Shown: one piece after another, positions 53,266 to 62,766 of the stretch
Numbering within the stretch: position 1 is the first letter of the stretch
Layout: every line of letters starts with the position of its first letter
NCBI GenBank assembly: GCA_002747255.1
Contig: PDUC01000047.1
Coordinates: 1 to 64,000, forward strand
DNA: 64,000 nucleotides
Direction: 5' to 3'
Source of the DNA: Acidobacteriota bacterium
GTDB lineage: Bacteria; Acidobacteriota; Holophagae; Acanthopleuribacterales; Acanthopleuribacteraceae
Translations under genes and position numbers: made by a program
The notes under the pieces: generated by a model
What the model saw: the letters and a program-made list of their open reading frames with translations, nothing else
Database searches by the model: none
What the model was told of the DNA's origin: nothing

Positions 53266-53496
53266 TGATTGAGTGCAAGGGGATGACCAAACCAAGGCAT
53301 GCACATATAGTTGTTTGAGAGTCAACAGCCTGTTTTTTGGAAAAAAGGGTGTGCATCCAACAAATAGATGTACGCGAACGTGTTGAGTGAAAAAAAACAA
53401 AAGCAAGAGTAAACCCCAAACTTGTAATCGCAAAAAGGTAACTTGTGTTTTCAAGTGGCAATAGGATAGAATTCGAAAAACGAATGGAGTCGAGTT

Positions 53497-53931
53497 ATGG
53501 CTGTATATTTTACAATGATCTTTTTTCACATTTTAGGAGCGACTATCTGGGTGGGCGGTTTTTTCTTTTTTATTGCCGTTGCTATGCCCAAAGCCGATAA
53601 CACGGTTGCTTATAGCTTATTTAAACGGTTCAAGTGGGTGGCCATATCAGCTCTAATTGTTCAAGTATTGACCGGTTTGCATTTGGCTTATACGCGCTTG
53701 CCGTCATTGGAAGCCTGGTTTGCCTTTCAAAACCCCTTGAGTCATGCAATCGTCACCAAGCTCGCTTTACTGGTAGTGGTTGTCATTCTGGGAATAGATG
53801 CCCTTGTAAGGGTTATCCCCAAGCTGAAAACAGGCGCGAAGAAATCCGTCCTTGTGTACTTGATCGTAATGAATATTATTTCGGTCTTGTACATTGTTGT
53901 AGGCGTACTTTTTAAGAAGGGCGGTATTTAA
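53497..53931 (+). CDS. CopD-like integral membrane protein
   Basis: 144 residues with four hydrophobic helices (about 5-30, 48-68, 82-105, 118-138). The first contains FHILGATIWVGGFFFFIAVAMP, the hallmark of CopD/YebZ-type copper-resistance membrane proteins and related DUF families. His in FHILG and WVGG are conserved. Possible role in copper import/handling or in respiration-linked membrane function; not proven. Followed by the EVE-domain gene after 9 bp, which may be co-transcribed. Confidence 0.75.
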   Translation: MAVYFTMIFFHILGATIWVGGFFFFIAVAMPKADNTVAYSLFKRFKWVAISALIVQVLTGLHLAYTRLPSLEAWFAFQNPLSHAIVTKLALLVVVVILGIDALVRVIPKLKTGAKKSVLVYLIVMNIISVLYIVVGVLFKKGGI

Positions 53932-53940
53932 GGGCAGATC

Positions 53941-54405
53941 ATGAAGTACTGGTTAATGAAAACAGAACCTGAAACTTATTCTATTGATGATTTAGCACAA
54001 GAAGACAACCAAACCGATTATTGGGATGGTGTGCGCAATTACCAGGCCAGAAACATCATGCGCGATCAGATGAAAGTGGGCGATCAGGTTCTTTTTTACC
54101 ATTCAAACTGCAAAGTGCCCGGTGTTGTGGGGCTGGCTGAAGTGGCGCGTGAAGGTTATCCCGATTTCACATCCTGGGATCCGGCTTCCAAGTATTACGA
54201 TGCCAAGTCCTCAGAGGACAATCCGCGCTGGTTCATGGTGGATATCAAGTGGAAAGCCAAGTTTAATCGGGTCGTTTCCCTGAAAGAAATGAGAGCGATT
54301 CCGGCATTGGCAGAGATGAAGCTCCTGCAACGCGGACAGCGTCTCTCCATTCAGCCCGTCAGCAAGGATGAATATCAACTGATTTGTGAGTTAGGCCAGA
54401 GTTAA
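53941..54405 (+). CDS. EVE-domain protein
   Basis: 154 residues, one EVE domain from the first residue: YWLMKTEPETYSIDDL, DYWDGVRNYQARNIMRDQMKVGDQVLFYHSNC, VVGLAEVAREGYPDF. EVE domains share the PUA fold and bind modified bases in DNA or RNA; stand-alone members in bacteria are often linked to RNA metabolism or restriction of modified DNA. Length is standard. It sits 9 bp behind the CopD-like gene. Confidence 0.9.
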   Translation: MKYWLMKTEPETYSIDDLAQEDNQTDYWDGVRNYQARNIMRDQMKVGDQVLFYHSNCKVPGVVGLAEVAREGYPDFTSWDPASKYYDAKSSEDNPRWFMVDIKWKAKFNRVVSLKEMRAIPALAEMKLLQRGQRLSIQPVSKDEYQLICELGQS

Positions 54406-54501
54406 GTTGCTGCCCTGAAACCGGGCGTGCAGGTTATCGAACTGAATACAGCCGTGCAAGCCCTCGTGAGATGCACCCGGTGTTTTGATATAACAGTGCA
54501 A

Positions 54502-54531
54502 GCCTATTTCAATGAGCAATTGAAAACAGGC
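54502..54531. terminator. Possible bidirectional terminator
   Basis: GCCT (54502) and TTTCAAT (54507-54513) pair with ATTGAAA (54519-54525) and AGGC (54528-54531). The stem lies between the convergent EVE and NtrY-like genes; the T-rich tail is modest. Confidence 0.35.
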
Positions 54532-54593
54532 ATGTTTTGGCGGTTTTACGGATAATCCACGCTAACTCTGTGTCGCGATCTGTTCTTGTGCCA

Positions 54594-57500
54594 TTAAACA
54601 GACACCGGAAAAGTAATCAGGAAGCGTGTACCTGAATCGAAGTCCATATCGAGACGGAGGTCAGCTCCTTGAAGTTCCAGCGATTTTTTGGCGATAGCCA
54701 GTCCAAGTCCCGTGCCTCTGGTTTTGGTACTGAAGTAAGCTTGAAAAATCTTGGTTTTTTCTTCCCTGTCAATACCGGGGCCGTTGTCTTCGATCACCAA
54801 TAACAGGCGCTCACCCGATTGTTTGGTGAGAATGCGAATGCGGCCTTCTTCCATGGCTTCAAAGCTGTTGACGATCAGGTTGTTGATGGCTTTTTTCGTG
54901 ACAAGCGGGTCTATTTGCAGCACGGGATCGTATTGGAACTCTGTTTCCATCAGAATGCGGGCTTGAGTTCGCTTGTATGAGCTCAGACATTCCCTGACAA
55001 GCGAAGAGATAGTGCAAGCCTTGCGGTTCAATTTCATGGGGCGGGCATAGTCGGCAAAATCCGTGGCTGTGTTTCTCAACTGCTGGACTTGCTTTTTAAT
55101 TTCAATGGTGGCCTCTTCCAGAGCCTTTGCAAACTGAGGGTGTTTGTCCCGATGGAGTGCATTGAGATGGTCCAGTTCCAGTTGAATGGGAGTGAGCGGG
55201 TTTTTGATTTCGTGGGCAATGCGTCTGGCCATTTCACTCCATGCCTTCATTCTGTTGGTTTCCAGTTCGAGAGTAATGTCTTCCAACAGAATAATCGTCT
55301 GAATTTCCTGTGGATCCCGGTTATCTGGACGGTATTCAATTCTACACAGAAAGACGAGGCTCTTCTGTGCGGTTTCCAGTTTCAAGGTGAGGGATGAGGA
55401 TTCAGCTTTGTGGATTTGCTTTTCAATGGGAGAAAGTGAAGGCGTCAGCTCGATCATTTTGGCAAAACTGATGGCGGGCAGTTGATCCACCAGGGTGAGC
55501 TGTTCGGGATTCTTTTTACTTTTCTGCCGATGAAGGTAAAGCTCAACTTCGGGGAAGAAATTTAAAAAGGCGTTATTGCAGAGCACAACCCTGCCGTCGC
55601 TGTTGAGTCCCAGCAGGCCTGTTTTCATGGTTCCCATGGTGATTGTCAAAAGATTGATTTGCTTCTGCCTTTCCCTTTCGTTCCACGCTATGTTTTCTCT
55701 CATGCTGTTAAAGGCAAGAATCATTCGGTTGAGCTCGTTCTCGCCTTGAAGAGGTTGAATGGGCTGCTGGTGGATGCCTTTCTGCATGCTGGCGGCCGCG
55801 CGGGTAATGGATGTGATTGGCTGCAAAAAAACACGCGCCGATTTGAAAGCCAGAATGGATGTGGCCAGCAGAATGAGAAGGGTTGCAGCGAGAATTTGTT
55901 CCAGACTGTTAAAGAAGGCATCCCTCAAGTGAATGGAACTGCTGTATTCCGTGATGCTCAAAATCGTGCCTGGCTTGACTACGGTGTAGAGAACATCGAG
56001 GTGAAGACCTTGCTCTGTGACAGCCTGCCCGGTGATAAAACGGGATTGACCTGTTCTCAGCGCTTCGTAGGCCCGGTAGGGGATACGACTGGGAAGCGTA
56101 CTTGAATGAAAGAGTTCCGGTCTGGTTGTTTTCTTCAAGGAACCGGAAACGTAGAGATTGATATCCTGTTCACCTGTGGTGAGAAAATCGGCTTTTTGGA
56201 GTTTTTTGACAATTTGTTGTGATCGTTGAATTAAACGAAGGCGTTTATCCGAGGATTTGGAGGATTGAACATAAACCAGGAAAAGCGAGATGAGCAAAAC
56301 CATGGGGATAAGACTTACAAACAGGAAAAGCGATGCCAATTTAACCCGAAAAGATCGTCTGAAGAGAGACAGGAGACTTCTTTTTTTTAGTTTCCTGTGC
56401 CGTTGGGCTAAAATGACAATTCCCCAGCAAAAAGAGAAGAGAAGCACAAGCCTGGAGAGGATCGTAACGGTACTCAACGGTTGAACCCGAACCTGATAAA
56501 GCTGGTATCCATCGTTAAAATAGTAGCAAGTTGTGCTGGCTTTGGTTATCGAGAAAAATGGCTGAGATTGCAGTTTGAGTAGTACGTTTTCGGATAGAAG
56601 ATCGGGGTTCTCCAGCTCGTTGAGAGGTTTTCCCGTTGTGTCGAATACTCTGACTGATACGTTTCCGTGTTTAAAGGGAAGTTCTTGGCCTGCTGTTTTG
56701 AAGAGAGGACTGAGTCTCTGGATCGAGGTGATGTTCTCATAGCTGTTGGACAGAGCGATAATTAACTCGCAGCTTTGATCTTCAAATTCAACTCCCCTTC
56801 TGAAAAGGAGCATTTTAGGTGATGCTGGATTCTCCTGGAAATATTCAATCCGGTTCTTTGCGAATAACGCATGAGGGATGGCGTCCAGAGAAAGCTGGTT
56901 CTCAATCGAACTGATAACACGCCCTTCAAGATTGAGCAAACGCAGCGAGTATCCAATGGACTCATCGACAAGCCCGCTTCTTTTGGCCAGCCAATGGGTT
57001 AAGTAGGGGTTGCTGGAGTGGTATTGGCCCTGATACAGCTTGAGCGCATCCAGTAACCTCATGACTCGATTGTGGTTGGCATGGTCGATCAGAGTGATAT
57101 CCTGCTGCCAATCACGGGCAATGAAACGGTGCAGCCGTTCTGTTCCTGAAACCTGGAGCTGAAAGAGAAACGCTGCCGCTGAAATCAGTGCCACTAAACT
57201 GCGTTTCTTGAGCTGGGTTGAATGGGTCATCTGTTCTTTTAAAGGCATTCCGATCAAAAGAATCAGGAAATAGGAACAGCATGTGATGAAGTATTTGAAT
57301 TCCACGAAAAAATAAAAAACCGGCAAACTCGAGGCCAGGGCGAAAAGGCCGGTTTTGGAGGTTTTTTTCAGCTGAAGTAAAAGCGTGGCATAAAGAGCGA
57401 GACATGCCATGACGCCGGTAAAAACCAGGAACGACCCGCTTCCCATAAAGGCTTCCTTGGGCTGTGAAAGTGAAATGGGCGTGTTCGTCTGAAGCCAGTC

Positions 57501-58640
57501 GGGTACGAAAGCGAACAGGAAAATGCTGAATAACAGGCTGCTCTCAAGAATGCGATGAAGCAGGTGATCGCTCGCTTCCACCTTGTTCAATAGCGCGTTA
57601 ACTGCCAGATAGATTAGTAGAGAACCCGTTAAAAGATGAAAAGGAGAGGCAAAGAGATTGCCAAAATTACCTGCCGCAAAGAGCGTGTTGGAAAAGACCT
57701 CATAGTGATCGAGCTTTAAGTCAAACGGAAAAGCGAGTAACGCCAAGAACCACGTCACATCAGGCAGTCGGTTTTTCGAGTGAAAGCAGACCAGGAGCAG
57801 GAGAGCCAATATCAGACTCCAGCAGGATGACAGTGTGTTTTTCAGTGTTTGACTGCCTCGATGGGGTATCCAGTTCAGCTCGACGGGGAGCAGATCGACA
57901 AGCTCGGCATTCTGGCTGCCGTACCAATTGGCTCTGGGCAGAAAGACAACCTGATAATCATTTGTATGGGGAAGTTGAGTGCCAATCCAGTGCCTGGGCT
58001 GATGGCCTTGGAGCAGAAAGGGATTTTCCAGCCAGGAGTGCACTCTGTCCAGTGTGTTTCCCGAGATGAAAAGACACTCGGTCATGATGAAACAGGTGGC
58101 ATGCGACGAGCTGGGAAAGGGATGAGTCCCAACGAGATAAGCTCTGTTTCCCTTTAGGCTCCAGCTCACTTTTCCCTGTATGGCACTGTGGTACGCACCG
58201 GAAAAGGAAGAACCGGCCCATATTTTGGGTTTAAAGTTTAAATCCGTAAGGGTAATGGACATGTGGTGCTTTTTGGCAAAGCTCTCAAAAAGGCTTGCAA
58301 TTTCAACTCTGTGGGCTTCCCAATCCTTGAAGAGATGGCTGTGCTGCTTCAGCATGGTTGGGTTGGTCATGATGCCAACGGCTTTGTTTAAGGCCTGTTC
58401 AACTTGCGCCTTTTGAGGCGGCGGACTGATGGGACTTTCAATCAGAAACAGGGGAATGGTTCCCAGGGCAATCAGCAGACCAACTATTCCCGGATGGATT
58501 CGGTGATAGTAAAGGGAACAGATAGTCAAAGCCAGAATCACAAGGGCCGTAAAGAGATGAGGGAAGACAGGGAAAAGGATACAGAGCGAAACCAGCAGGA
58601 TTAGCAAGATGCGCTTGTGAGGGATAAAGCGGCTGTTCAT
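54594..58640 (-). CDS. Giant NtrY-like sensor histidine kinase
   Basis: 1348 residues, against about 700-770 for typical NtrY. N-terminus: membrane segments to residue 70, an extracytoplasmic part (75-270), about seven further membrane segments (270-500), another extracytoplasmic part (505-735), two more membrane helices, a loop and a last helix near 906-926. Then the NtrY module: HAMP (about 930-990), PAS (1000-1100), HisKA with the phosphoacceptor His near 1142 (HEIKNPLTP), and ATPase with NNLIVNSFEAME, EDNGPGID and GTGLGLAIA. It probably signals to the NtrX-like regulator at 45412, on the opposite strand 8 kb away. The gene upstream overlaps its start by 4 nt. Confidence 0.88.
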   Translation of the reverse strand: MNSRFIPHKRILLILLVSLCILFPVFPHLFTALVILALTICSLYYHRIHPGIVGLLIALGTIPLFLIESPISPPPQKAQVEQALNKAVGIMTNPTMLKQHSHLFKDWEAHRVEIASLFESFAKKHHMSITLTDLNFKPKIWAGSSFSGAYHSAIQGKVSWSLKGNRAYLVGTHPFPSSSHATCFIMTECLFISGNTLDRVHSWLENPFLLQGHQPRHWIGTQLPHTNDYQVVFLPRANWYGSQNAELVDLLPVELNWIPHRGSQTLKNTLSSCWSLILALLLLVCFHSKNRLPDVTWFLALLAFPFDLKLDHYEVFSNTLFAAGNFGNLFASPFHLLTGSLLIYLAVNALLNKVEASDHLLHRILESSLLFSIFLFAFVPDWLQTNTPISLSQPKEAFMGSGSFLVFTGVMACLALYATLLLQLKKTSKTGLFALASSLPVFYFFVEFKYFITCCSYFLILLIGMPLKEQMTHSTQLKKRSLVALISAAAFLFQLQVSGTERLHRFIARDWQQDITLIDHANHNRVMRLLDALKLYQGQYHSSNPYLTHWLAKRSGLVDESIGYSLRLLNLEGRVISSIENQLSLDAIPHALFAKNRIEYFQENPASPKMLLFRRGVEFEDQSCELIIALSNSYENITSIQRLSPLFKTAGQELPFKHGNVSVRVFDTTGKPLNELENPDLLSENVLLKLQSQPFFSITKASTTCYYFNDGYQLYQVRVQPLSTVTILSRLVLLFSFCWGIVILAQRHRKLKKRSLLSLFRRSFRVKLASLFLFVSLIPMVLLISLFLVYVQSSKSSDKRLRLIQRSQQIVKKLQKADFLTTGEQDINLYVSGSLKKTTRPELFHSSTLPSRIPYRAYEALRTGQSRFITGQAVTEQGLHLDVLYTVVKPGTILSITEYSSSIHLRDAFFNSLEQILAATLLILLATSILAFKSARVFLQPITSITRAAASMQKGIHQQPIQPLQGENELNRMILAFNSMRENIAWNERERQKQINLLTITMGTMKTGLLGLNSDGRVVLCNNAFLNFFPEVELYLHRQKSKKNPEQLTLVDQLPAISFAKMIELTPSLSPIEKQIHKAESSSLTLKLETAQKSLVFLCRIEYRPDNRDPQEIQTIILLEDITLELETNRMKAWSEMARRIAHEIKNPLTPIQLELDHLNALHRDKHPQFAKALEEATIEIKKQVQQLRNTATDFADYARPMKLNRKACTISSLVRECLSSYKRTQARILMETEFQYDPVLQIDPLVTKKAINNLIVNSFEAMEEGRIRILTKQSGERLLLVIEDNGPGIDREEKTKIFQAYFSTKTRGTGLGLAIAKKSLELQGADLRLDMDFDSGTRFLITFPVSV

Positions 58641-59047
58641 GGGCTGAAATCCGTAAGGGACCAGTGAGTGAGGATTGCGCGATTGTTGTGAAAGCTGAAC
58701 ATAAATAAAAAGACACCGTGGGAAAAGGTTCGGGTTCGCTTGTTGTAAATTTTACATCGAGCCGTTATTTCTATTTTGGAATAGTTGGTGTCGCTTTTGA
58801 AATCATCTTGCTGAACTTTGGTAATTTCGTATCTGGAAAAGAGTTTTCGGACACTGTACAACAGCTGAGAACGGCTCAACCTTCCTCGATCATTTAAAAG
58901 CGGTCTCAAATTCAGCCTGACATAGATGTCCTCATGCAGATAGGCAGTTATGTTTCTCCATTGATTGGAGAGCAGGACTTTTTCCAGATCGGGAATACGG
59001 TGATTATCCTGGATTGTGAGCAAAGACATGGTAAGTAGAATAATCAA
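58637..59047 (-). CDS. Small secreted hypothetical protein
   Basis: 136 residues from TTG 59047; ATG at 59029 is possible. N-terminal hydrophobic stretch (MIILLTMSLLTI) may be a signal peptide. The rest is strand-rich (KIEITARCKIYNKRTRTFSHGVFLFMFSFHNNRAILTHWSL), with a fold similar in outline to DUF4783-type NTF2-like secreted proteins. Overlap (ATGA) with the NtrY-like kinase indicates one operon, and suggests that this exported protein may feed a signal to the kinase's extracytoplasmic parts. Confidence 0.6.
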   Translation of the reverse strand: MIILLTMSLLTIQDNHRIPDLEKVLLSNQWRNITAYLHEDIYVRLNLRPLLNDRGRLSRSQLLYSVRKLFSRYEITKVQQDDFKSDTNYSKIEITARCKIYNKRTRTFSHGVFLFMFSFHNNRAILTHWSLTDFSP

Positions 59048-59079
59048 AGCAATCCATCCTGATAGGTAGTCCCTCTATT

Positions 59080-60027
59080 CTAGCACAGTGTATCGTGACG
59101 ACTCCCGTTGATCATATTGGCCGGAGTGCTTTTGACAATATCTAAAAGACCCAGGCTGTAGGCTTTGAAAACGGTAAAGGGGTTCCGCAGCGAGAGGGCC
59201 GCGAAAAGGGTGTGCGTGGCGGTATCGATTCCCGCGATTAAGGCCAGTGGAACAGTGACCCATTTACCGCGGTGCTTTCTGAAATAATGGTTCATGGAAC
59301 GCATGGTTCGGCGAATGGTTTGTTCTTTGACATGCCTTGAAGAGCCACCACCCACATGCATCACTTCGGCCCCGGCATCAAAGTAGACGGTGAATCCGCG
59401 CTCCGCGACGCGTTTACAAAAATCCACTTCTTCGTAGTACATAAAAAAGCGCGTATCCATAAAGCCGGTTAGTGGGATGATAGACGAGCGAATGACGAAG
59501 AACGAACCCATTACCTGCGGAACTTCTCTGGATGTTTGATGGTCAAAGGAACCCATGTGATAGGGGTTGAGAAAACCGCCCATTAAGCGTCCGATACCAA
59601 TGGCTTCCCAGAGCTGGAGAGTCAGGCTCGGCAGCCGTCGACAGGATCTTTGAACGCGTTGATCCGGGCCAACTATCTTGGGGCCTAAAACACCTATTCG
59701 GCGATTGTCTTTCATGGTCCGGGTTATTCTCTGAAGGCACCCCTTGTGCAATTCAATATCGCTGTTGACCAGAATGTGGTATTTGCCTTTGCTGTAAGGA
59801 AGTAAGATCTCGTGGCCGAGCGCGAACCCTGAATTGCAGTCGTTTTCGACTAAAATGACCTCAGGAAACTGTTTTTTGACCATTTCGGCAGAACCATCCG
59901 TGCTGGCGTTGTCCAGTACCAGAATTTGGAATGTATAGTCCCCAACATGATCCAGTATGGACTGGATGCACCGAGCCAAGAGATCCCTCGTGTTCCAATT
60001 CACAATCGCAAACGTAAATTCAATCAT
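59080..60027 (-). CDS. Family 2 glycosyltransferase (rhamnosyltransferase-like)
   Basis: 315 residues. GT-A fold: TFAIVNWNTRDLL start, LVLDNASTDGSAEM with the nucleotide-binding Asp, VNSDIEL carrying the metal-binding DxD-like pair, GSFFVIRSSII, and FMYYEEVDFCKRVAERGFTVYF with the catalytic-region Glu-Asp. This arrangement matches WbbL-like enzymes that add a sugar to lipid-linked or surface glycans. GGAG before the ATG. Its neighbours downstream are the signalling pair and upstream the G1P dehydrogenase gene, 39 bp away, so it may be co-transcribed with that gene. Confidence 0.88.
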   Translation of the reverse strand: MIEFTFAIVNWNTRDLLARCIQSILDHVGDYTFQILVLDNASTDGSAEMVKKQFPEVILVENDCNSGFALGHEILLPYSKGKYHILVNSDIELHKGCLQRITRTMKDNRRIGVLGPKIVGPDQRVQRSCRRLPSLTLQLWEAIGIGRLMGGFLNPYHMGSFDHQTSREVPQVMGSFFVIRSSIIPLTGFMDTRFFMYYEEVDFCKRVAERGFTVYFDAGAEVMHVGGGSSRHVKEQTIRRTMRSMNHYFRKHRGKWVTVPLALIAGIDTATHTLFAALSLRNPFTVFKAYSLGLLDIVKSTPANMINGSRHDTLC

Positions 60028-60066
60028 TCATACTCCATTCGGTGAAAAATGAGTTCAACCTTCGAC

Positions 60067-61329
60067 TTACTTAAAGACGGTATCGACCAATGCGAGTACC
60101 TGTTTACATTCCATGGAATCAAAGATGGTGTATCTCTCTTTCCTGTAGGACTGACACATCCTGATCGCTTCTTTTAAATCTCCCATGGTGACACCTATAT
60201 GCGCGCACTCTTCAACTGTCGTGGGGAGACCCACCTTCTTGAAGGCTGCCTGCAGCTCCTTAAAATACCTTTTGTGGGCTTTTGCGGAAATAAGAGAACC
60301 AATGGCTACTAACTCACCGTGTGTGGCCTCCGGTTTGTAATTCTTCAAACGGTTGTACATGTGAAATATTTTATGTTCAAAACCGCTGGCCGGGCGACTG
60401 GATCCATAGCGGCCCATGGCTTCGGCACTGAAGATCAGGCTCAAAGCCAAATGTTGCAGGAACTCCGTGCTATAGAATACATCGCGATCACTGGCGATGT
60501 ATTGAAGGGTCGCTTCCGCACCTATTTGGGCCTGGTACTTGGCAGCAATATCAATTTTCTCGTAATTCGTGTGTTTCGAACCCAGGCTTTGTGCCAGCTC
60601 CCAATCCATGGATGCCGTCATGTTGGAGAGCAGATCACCGATGCCTGATCTAATTCTCCTTGTGTATCCGGGATCGTCTGATTTGATCGTGCTGATATTG
60701 ATGATCACACCCAGGGGGACATTGGCTTTAAGCGTAGATACACCGTCTTCGTTCAAGTTGAGTACAGCGAAAGGGGAAGCGAATCCATCGTTAGAGAGGG
60801 ATGTTGGAATGGAAATATAGGGGATGTTGAGTTTATATGCTGCATATTTAGCCACATCGATAACACTGCCACCGCCAATTCCATAAATAATGCTAATTTT
60901 TTTTGCCCCTCTGGCAATCGTGCCGTATTTCTGGCTCAAATTGCTTTCACCGCGATCATGACTCTTTTCTTCAAGCTTCCACGTACGCATGCCCATTTCC
61001 ACAATCCGATTGACTTCCTCGATATTATTGGACTTAATAAGTGTGTACCGAACACCTGGCTGTTTTTTTTTCAGTTCTTCGAAAGCTTGTTGTCCAAGGA
61101 TGTCCCACGTCGTCGGGTCTGCTACGATAAGTGATTTATTGAAAGTCAGTTTCGTGCTGATGTTTTGCAGGTTGTGGTCAATGACTTCGGCCAGTGAGGG
61201 AAATCCATCTTCAACGACCAGAAAGGACGGAATAATGAGCGTGTTAGGGGATTTTGGCGATACAACACCCTTGTACAACCCTGTAAAACGGTTGCATACC
61301 TGATCGATACCTTTTGAAAAGATGCTCAT
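60067..61329 (-). CDS. Iron-containing alcohol dehydrogenase of the glycerol-1-phosphate dehydrogenase (EgsA/AraM) type
   Basis: 420 residues. Nucleotide loop GGGSVIDVAK (152-161), PTSLSNDGFASPFAVL (175-190, characteristic of G1PDH), and the metal-binding residues Asp232 (GIGDLLSN), His319 (SGFEHKI) and His337 (ATHGEL). G1PDH makes sn-glycerol-1-phosphate from dihydroxyacetone phosphate; in archaea for ether lipids, and in Bacillus AraM for heptaprenylglyceryl lipids. An N-terminal/central insertion (about 90-145) makes it longer than AraM (about 390). The downstream and divergent neighbours include a nucleotidyltransferase and a CDP-alcohol phosphatidyltransferase, which suggests a glycerophosphate-containing lipid or solute. 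Could also be another polyol-phosphate dehydrogenase. Confidence 0.8.
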   Translation of the reverse strand: MSIFSKGIDQVCNRFTGLYKGVVSPKSPNTLIIPSFLVVEDGFPSLAEVIDHNLQNISTKLTFNKSLIVADPTTWDILGQQAFEELKKKQPGVRYTLIKSNNIEEVNRIVEMGMRTWKLEEKSHDRGESNLSQKYGTIARGAKKISIIYGIGGGSVIDVAKYAAYKLNIPYISIPTSLSNDGFASPFAVLNLNEDGVSTLKANVPLGVIINISTIKSDDPGYTRRIRSGIGDLLSNMTASMDWELAQSLGSKHTNYEKIDIAAKYQAQIGAEATLQYIASDRDVFYSTEFLQHLALSLIFSAEAMGRYGSSRPASGFEHKIFHMYNRLKNYKPEATHGELVAIGSLISAKAHKRYFKELQAAFKKVGLPTTVEECAHIGVTMGDLKEAIRMCQSYRKERYTIFDSMECKQVLALVDTVFK

Positions 61330-61845
61330 GTTCTTTCCTTAATCAGTTTCACCCGAACGGGGTGTCAAAAGTGGCTTTTTTTTTAATAATGGCATGCGTG
61401 GTTAGCTTCTATCCTGGAATGTCGATTCCAAAGAATTGAAAGCGATACGTGCTCACTAGCAACTTTTTCATTATAGTGTTTTCTTATATTTAATTCCACT
61501 TTATAGATCGCACTCATATCGCACGGTAAAAAAAGATGGCAAAGAAATGAGTGTGAAGCCTTTTTTTATCGCTTTTTTGCCTTTGTTAACAGTTGAACAA
61601 TCCGCTTTTTAAAGGGCGCGGGCTCAATTCTATAAACCATGGGATCAGTTAAGCCGCTATTCAATGTGGCATTTACAGTGTATTAGGGCTTCCAAAGCTT
61701 TGGCGTTTCAAGCAAGGTGACACCTCCTTATAAATACCAGAATTTATGAATGAGGGATGTTTTTATAACTAAAATGAAATATAATGCCCTTTGTTTTGAA
61801 GTTTAAGCCCCAGATGGCTTTGTATGAAAAAGGTTAGGGAAATCC
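61330..61845. other. Divergent intergenic region
   Basis: 516 bp between the G1PDH-like gene and the nucleotidyltransferase gene. CACCCGAACGGGGTG at about 61352-61366 is a short hairpin near the left gene's start. AT-rich sequence around 61470-61570 and 61730-61800 may hold the two promoters. No ORF or RNA gene recognised. Confidence 0.4.
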
Positions 61846-62766
61846 ATGGACTGCATCATTCTGGCAGGAAATAAAGAGGGATATAAACCTGTACTAAACG
61901 AAAAATGTAAAGCGGCAATGCTCGTGAATGGCACGCCTATACTCGTTCTCATGCTTCGGCAAATTCTCACTATTTCAGCTTTAAATCGAATCATCATGAT
62001 CGGGAATAGAAATGAATTAAAAAAAATCACAGCAGGTTTTTTTACAGGTGATTGCGAAAGACTGGTCTTTGTGCAGCAGAAAAACAACATTGTCGACAGT
62101 ATTTTATATGCTGTCAGCAGCACGGAAGAAGAAGTGGATACCAACCGGAAAGTGATGATTTTGCCCTGCGATCTCCCTTTGATGATAGCTCAGGAGATTG
62201 AGGAATTCATCCGTGTGTCGAAGGAAACCGATTTCGATTACTATATGGGGCTTGTCACAGAGGAATCCATCAAGCGTTTTGCCCCCACCCAAAACCTGCC
62301 CGGAATTGAAATGATGTGTTTCCCCTTCATGTCGGGCTTTTATCGAATTAACAACCTGCATATCTGTAAACCTCATAAATTCAAACACTCAAAATTGATA
62401 AAAAAGACCTATCAACTCAGGCACCAGAAAAACATCCTGAGCATTTTTCGAACGATTTTGATCTTGATTTCAATGGTTTTCAAGAAACCCAGTACTCTTG
62501 CGCTTTATTTCAAAATGCGGCTCGTTCATTTAATACCCTGCCCTAAAATGTCGAATTGGATTAGACGATCCTTGAAGCTCGAGGATGCTGAAAAAATTAT
62601 TGGTGATCTGATCGGTGTCAGTTTTAAAACCATCACCACATCCTACGGAGGCGTGGCGATTGATGTGGATAAATCCGATGATTACAAGACAATTAACCTC
62701 AGGTTCGAAGAGTGGTTTGAAATGCAGAAACGCATTGCTGCCAAAGAGAGGTCCATGGAACCATGA
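61846..62766 (+). CDS. MobA-like/NTP-transferase family nucleotidyltransferase
   Basis: 306 residues. N-terminal GT-A-like nucleotide transferase: MDCIILAGNKEGYKP, Lys22 (KCKAAMLVNGTP) and the metal-binding LPCDLP (106-111), matching NTP_transf_3/MobA-type enzymes that make a nucleotidyl-sugar or nucleotidyl-alcohol from a phosphate and NTP. The C-terminal 120 residues (KTYQLRHQKNILSIFRTILILISM and on) are hydrophobic/basic, possibly a membrane-contact or substrate domain. It overlaps the CDP-alcohol transferase gene by 4 nt, so the product may be a CDP-linked alcohol passed on to that enzyme. Substrate unknown. Confidence 0.75.
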   Translation: MDCIILAGNKEGYKPVLNEKCKAAMLVNGTPILVLMLRQILTISALNRIIMIGNRNELKKITAGFFTGDCERLVFVQQKNNIVDSILYAVSSTEEEVDTNRKVMILPCDLPLMIAQEIEEFIRVSKETDFDYYMGLVTEESIKRFAPTQNLPGIEMMCFPFMSGFYRINNLHICKPHKFKHSKLIKKTYQLRHQKNILSIFRTILILISMVFKKPSTLALYFKMRLVHLIPCPKMSNWIRRSLKLEDAEKIIGDLIGVSFKTITTSYGGVAIDVDKSDDYKTINLRFEEWFEMQKRIAAKERSMEP

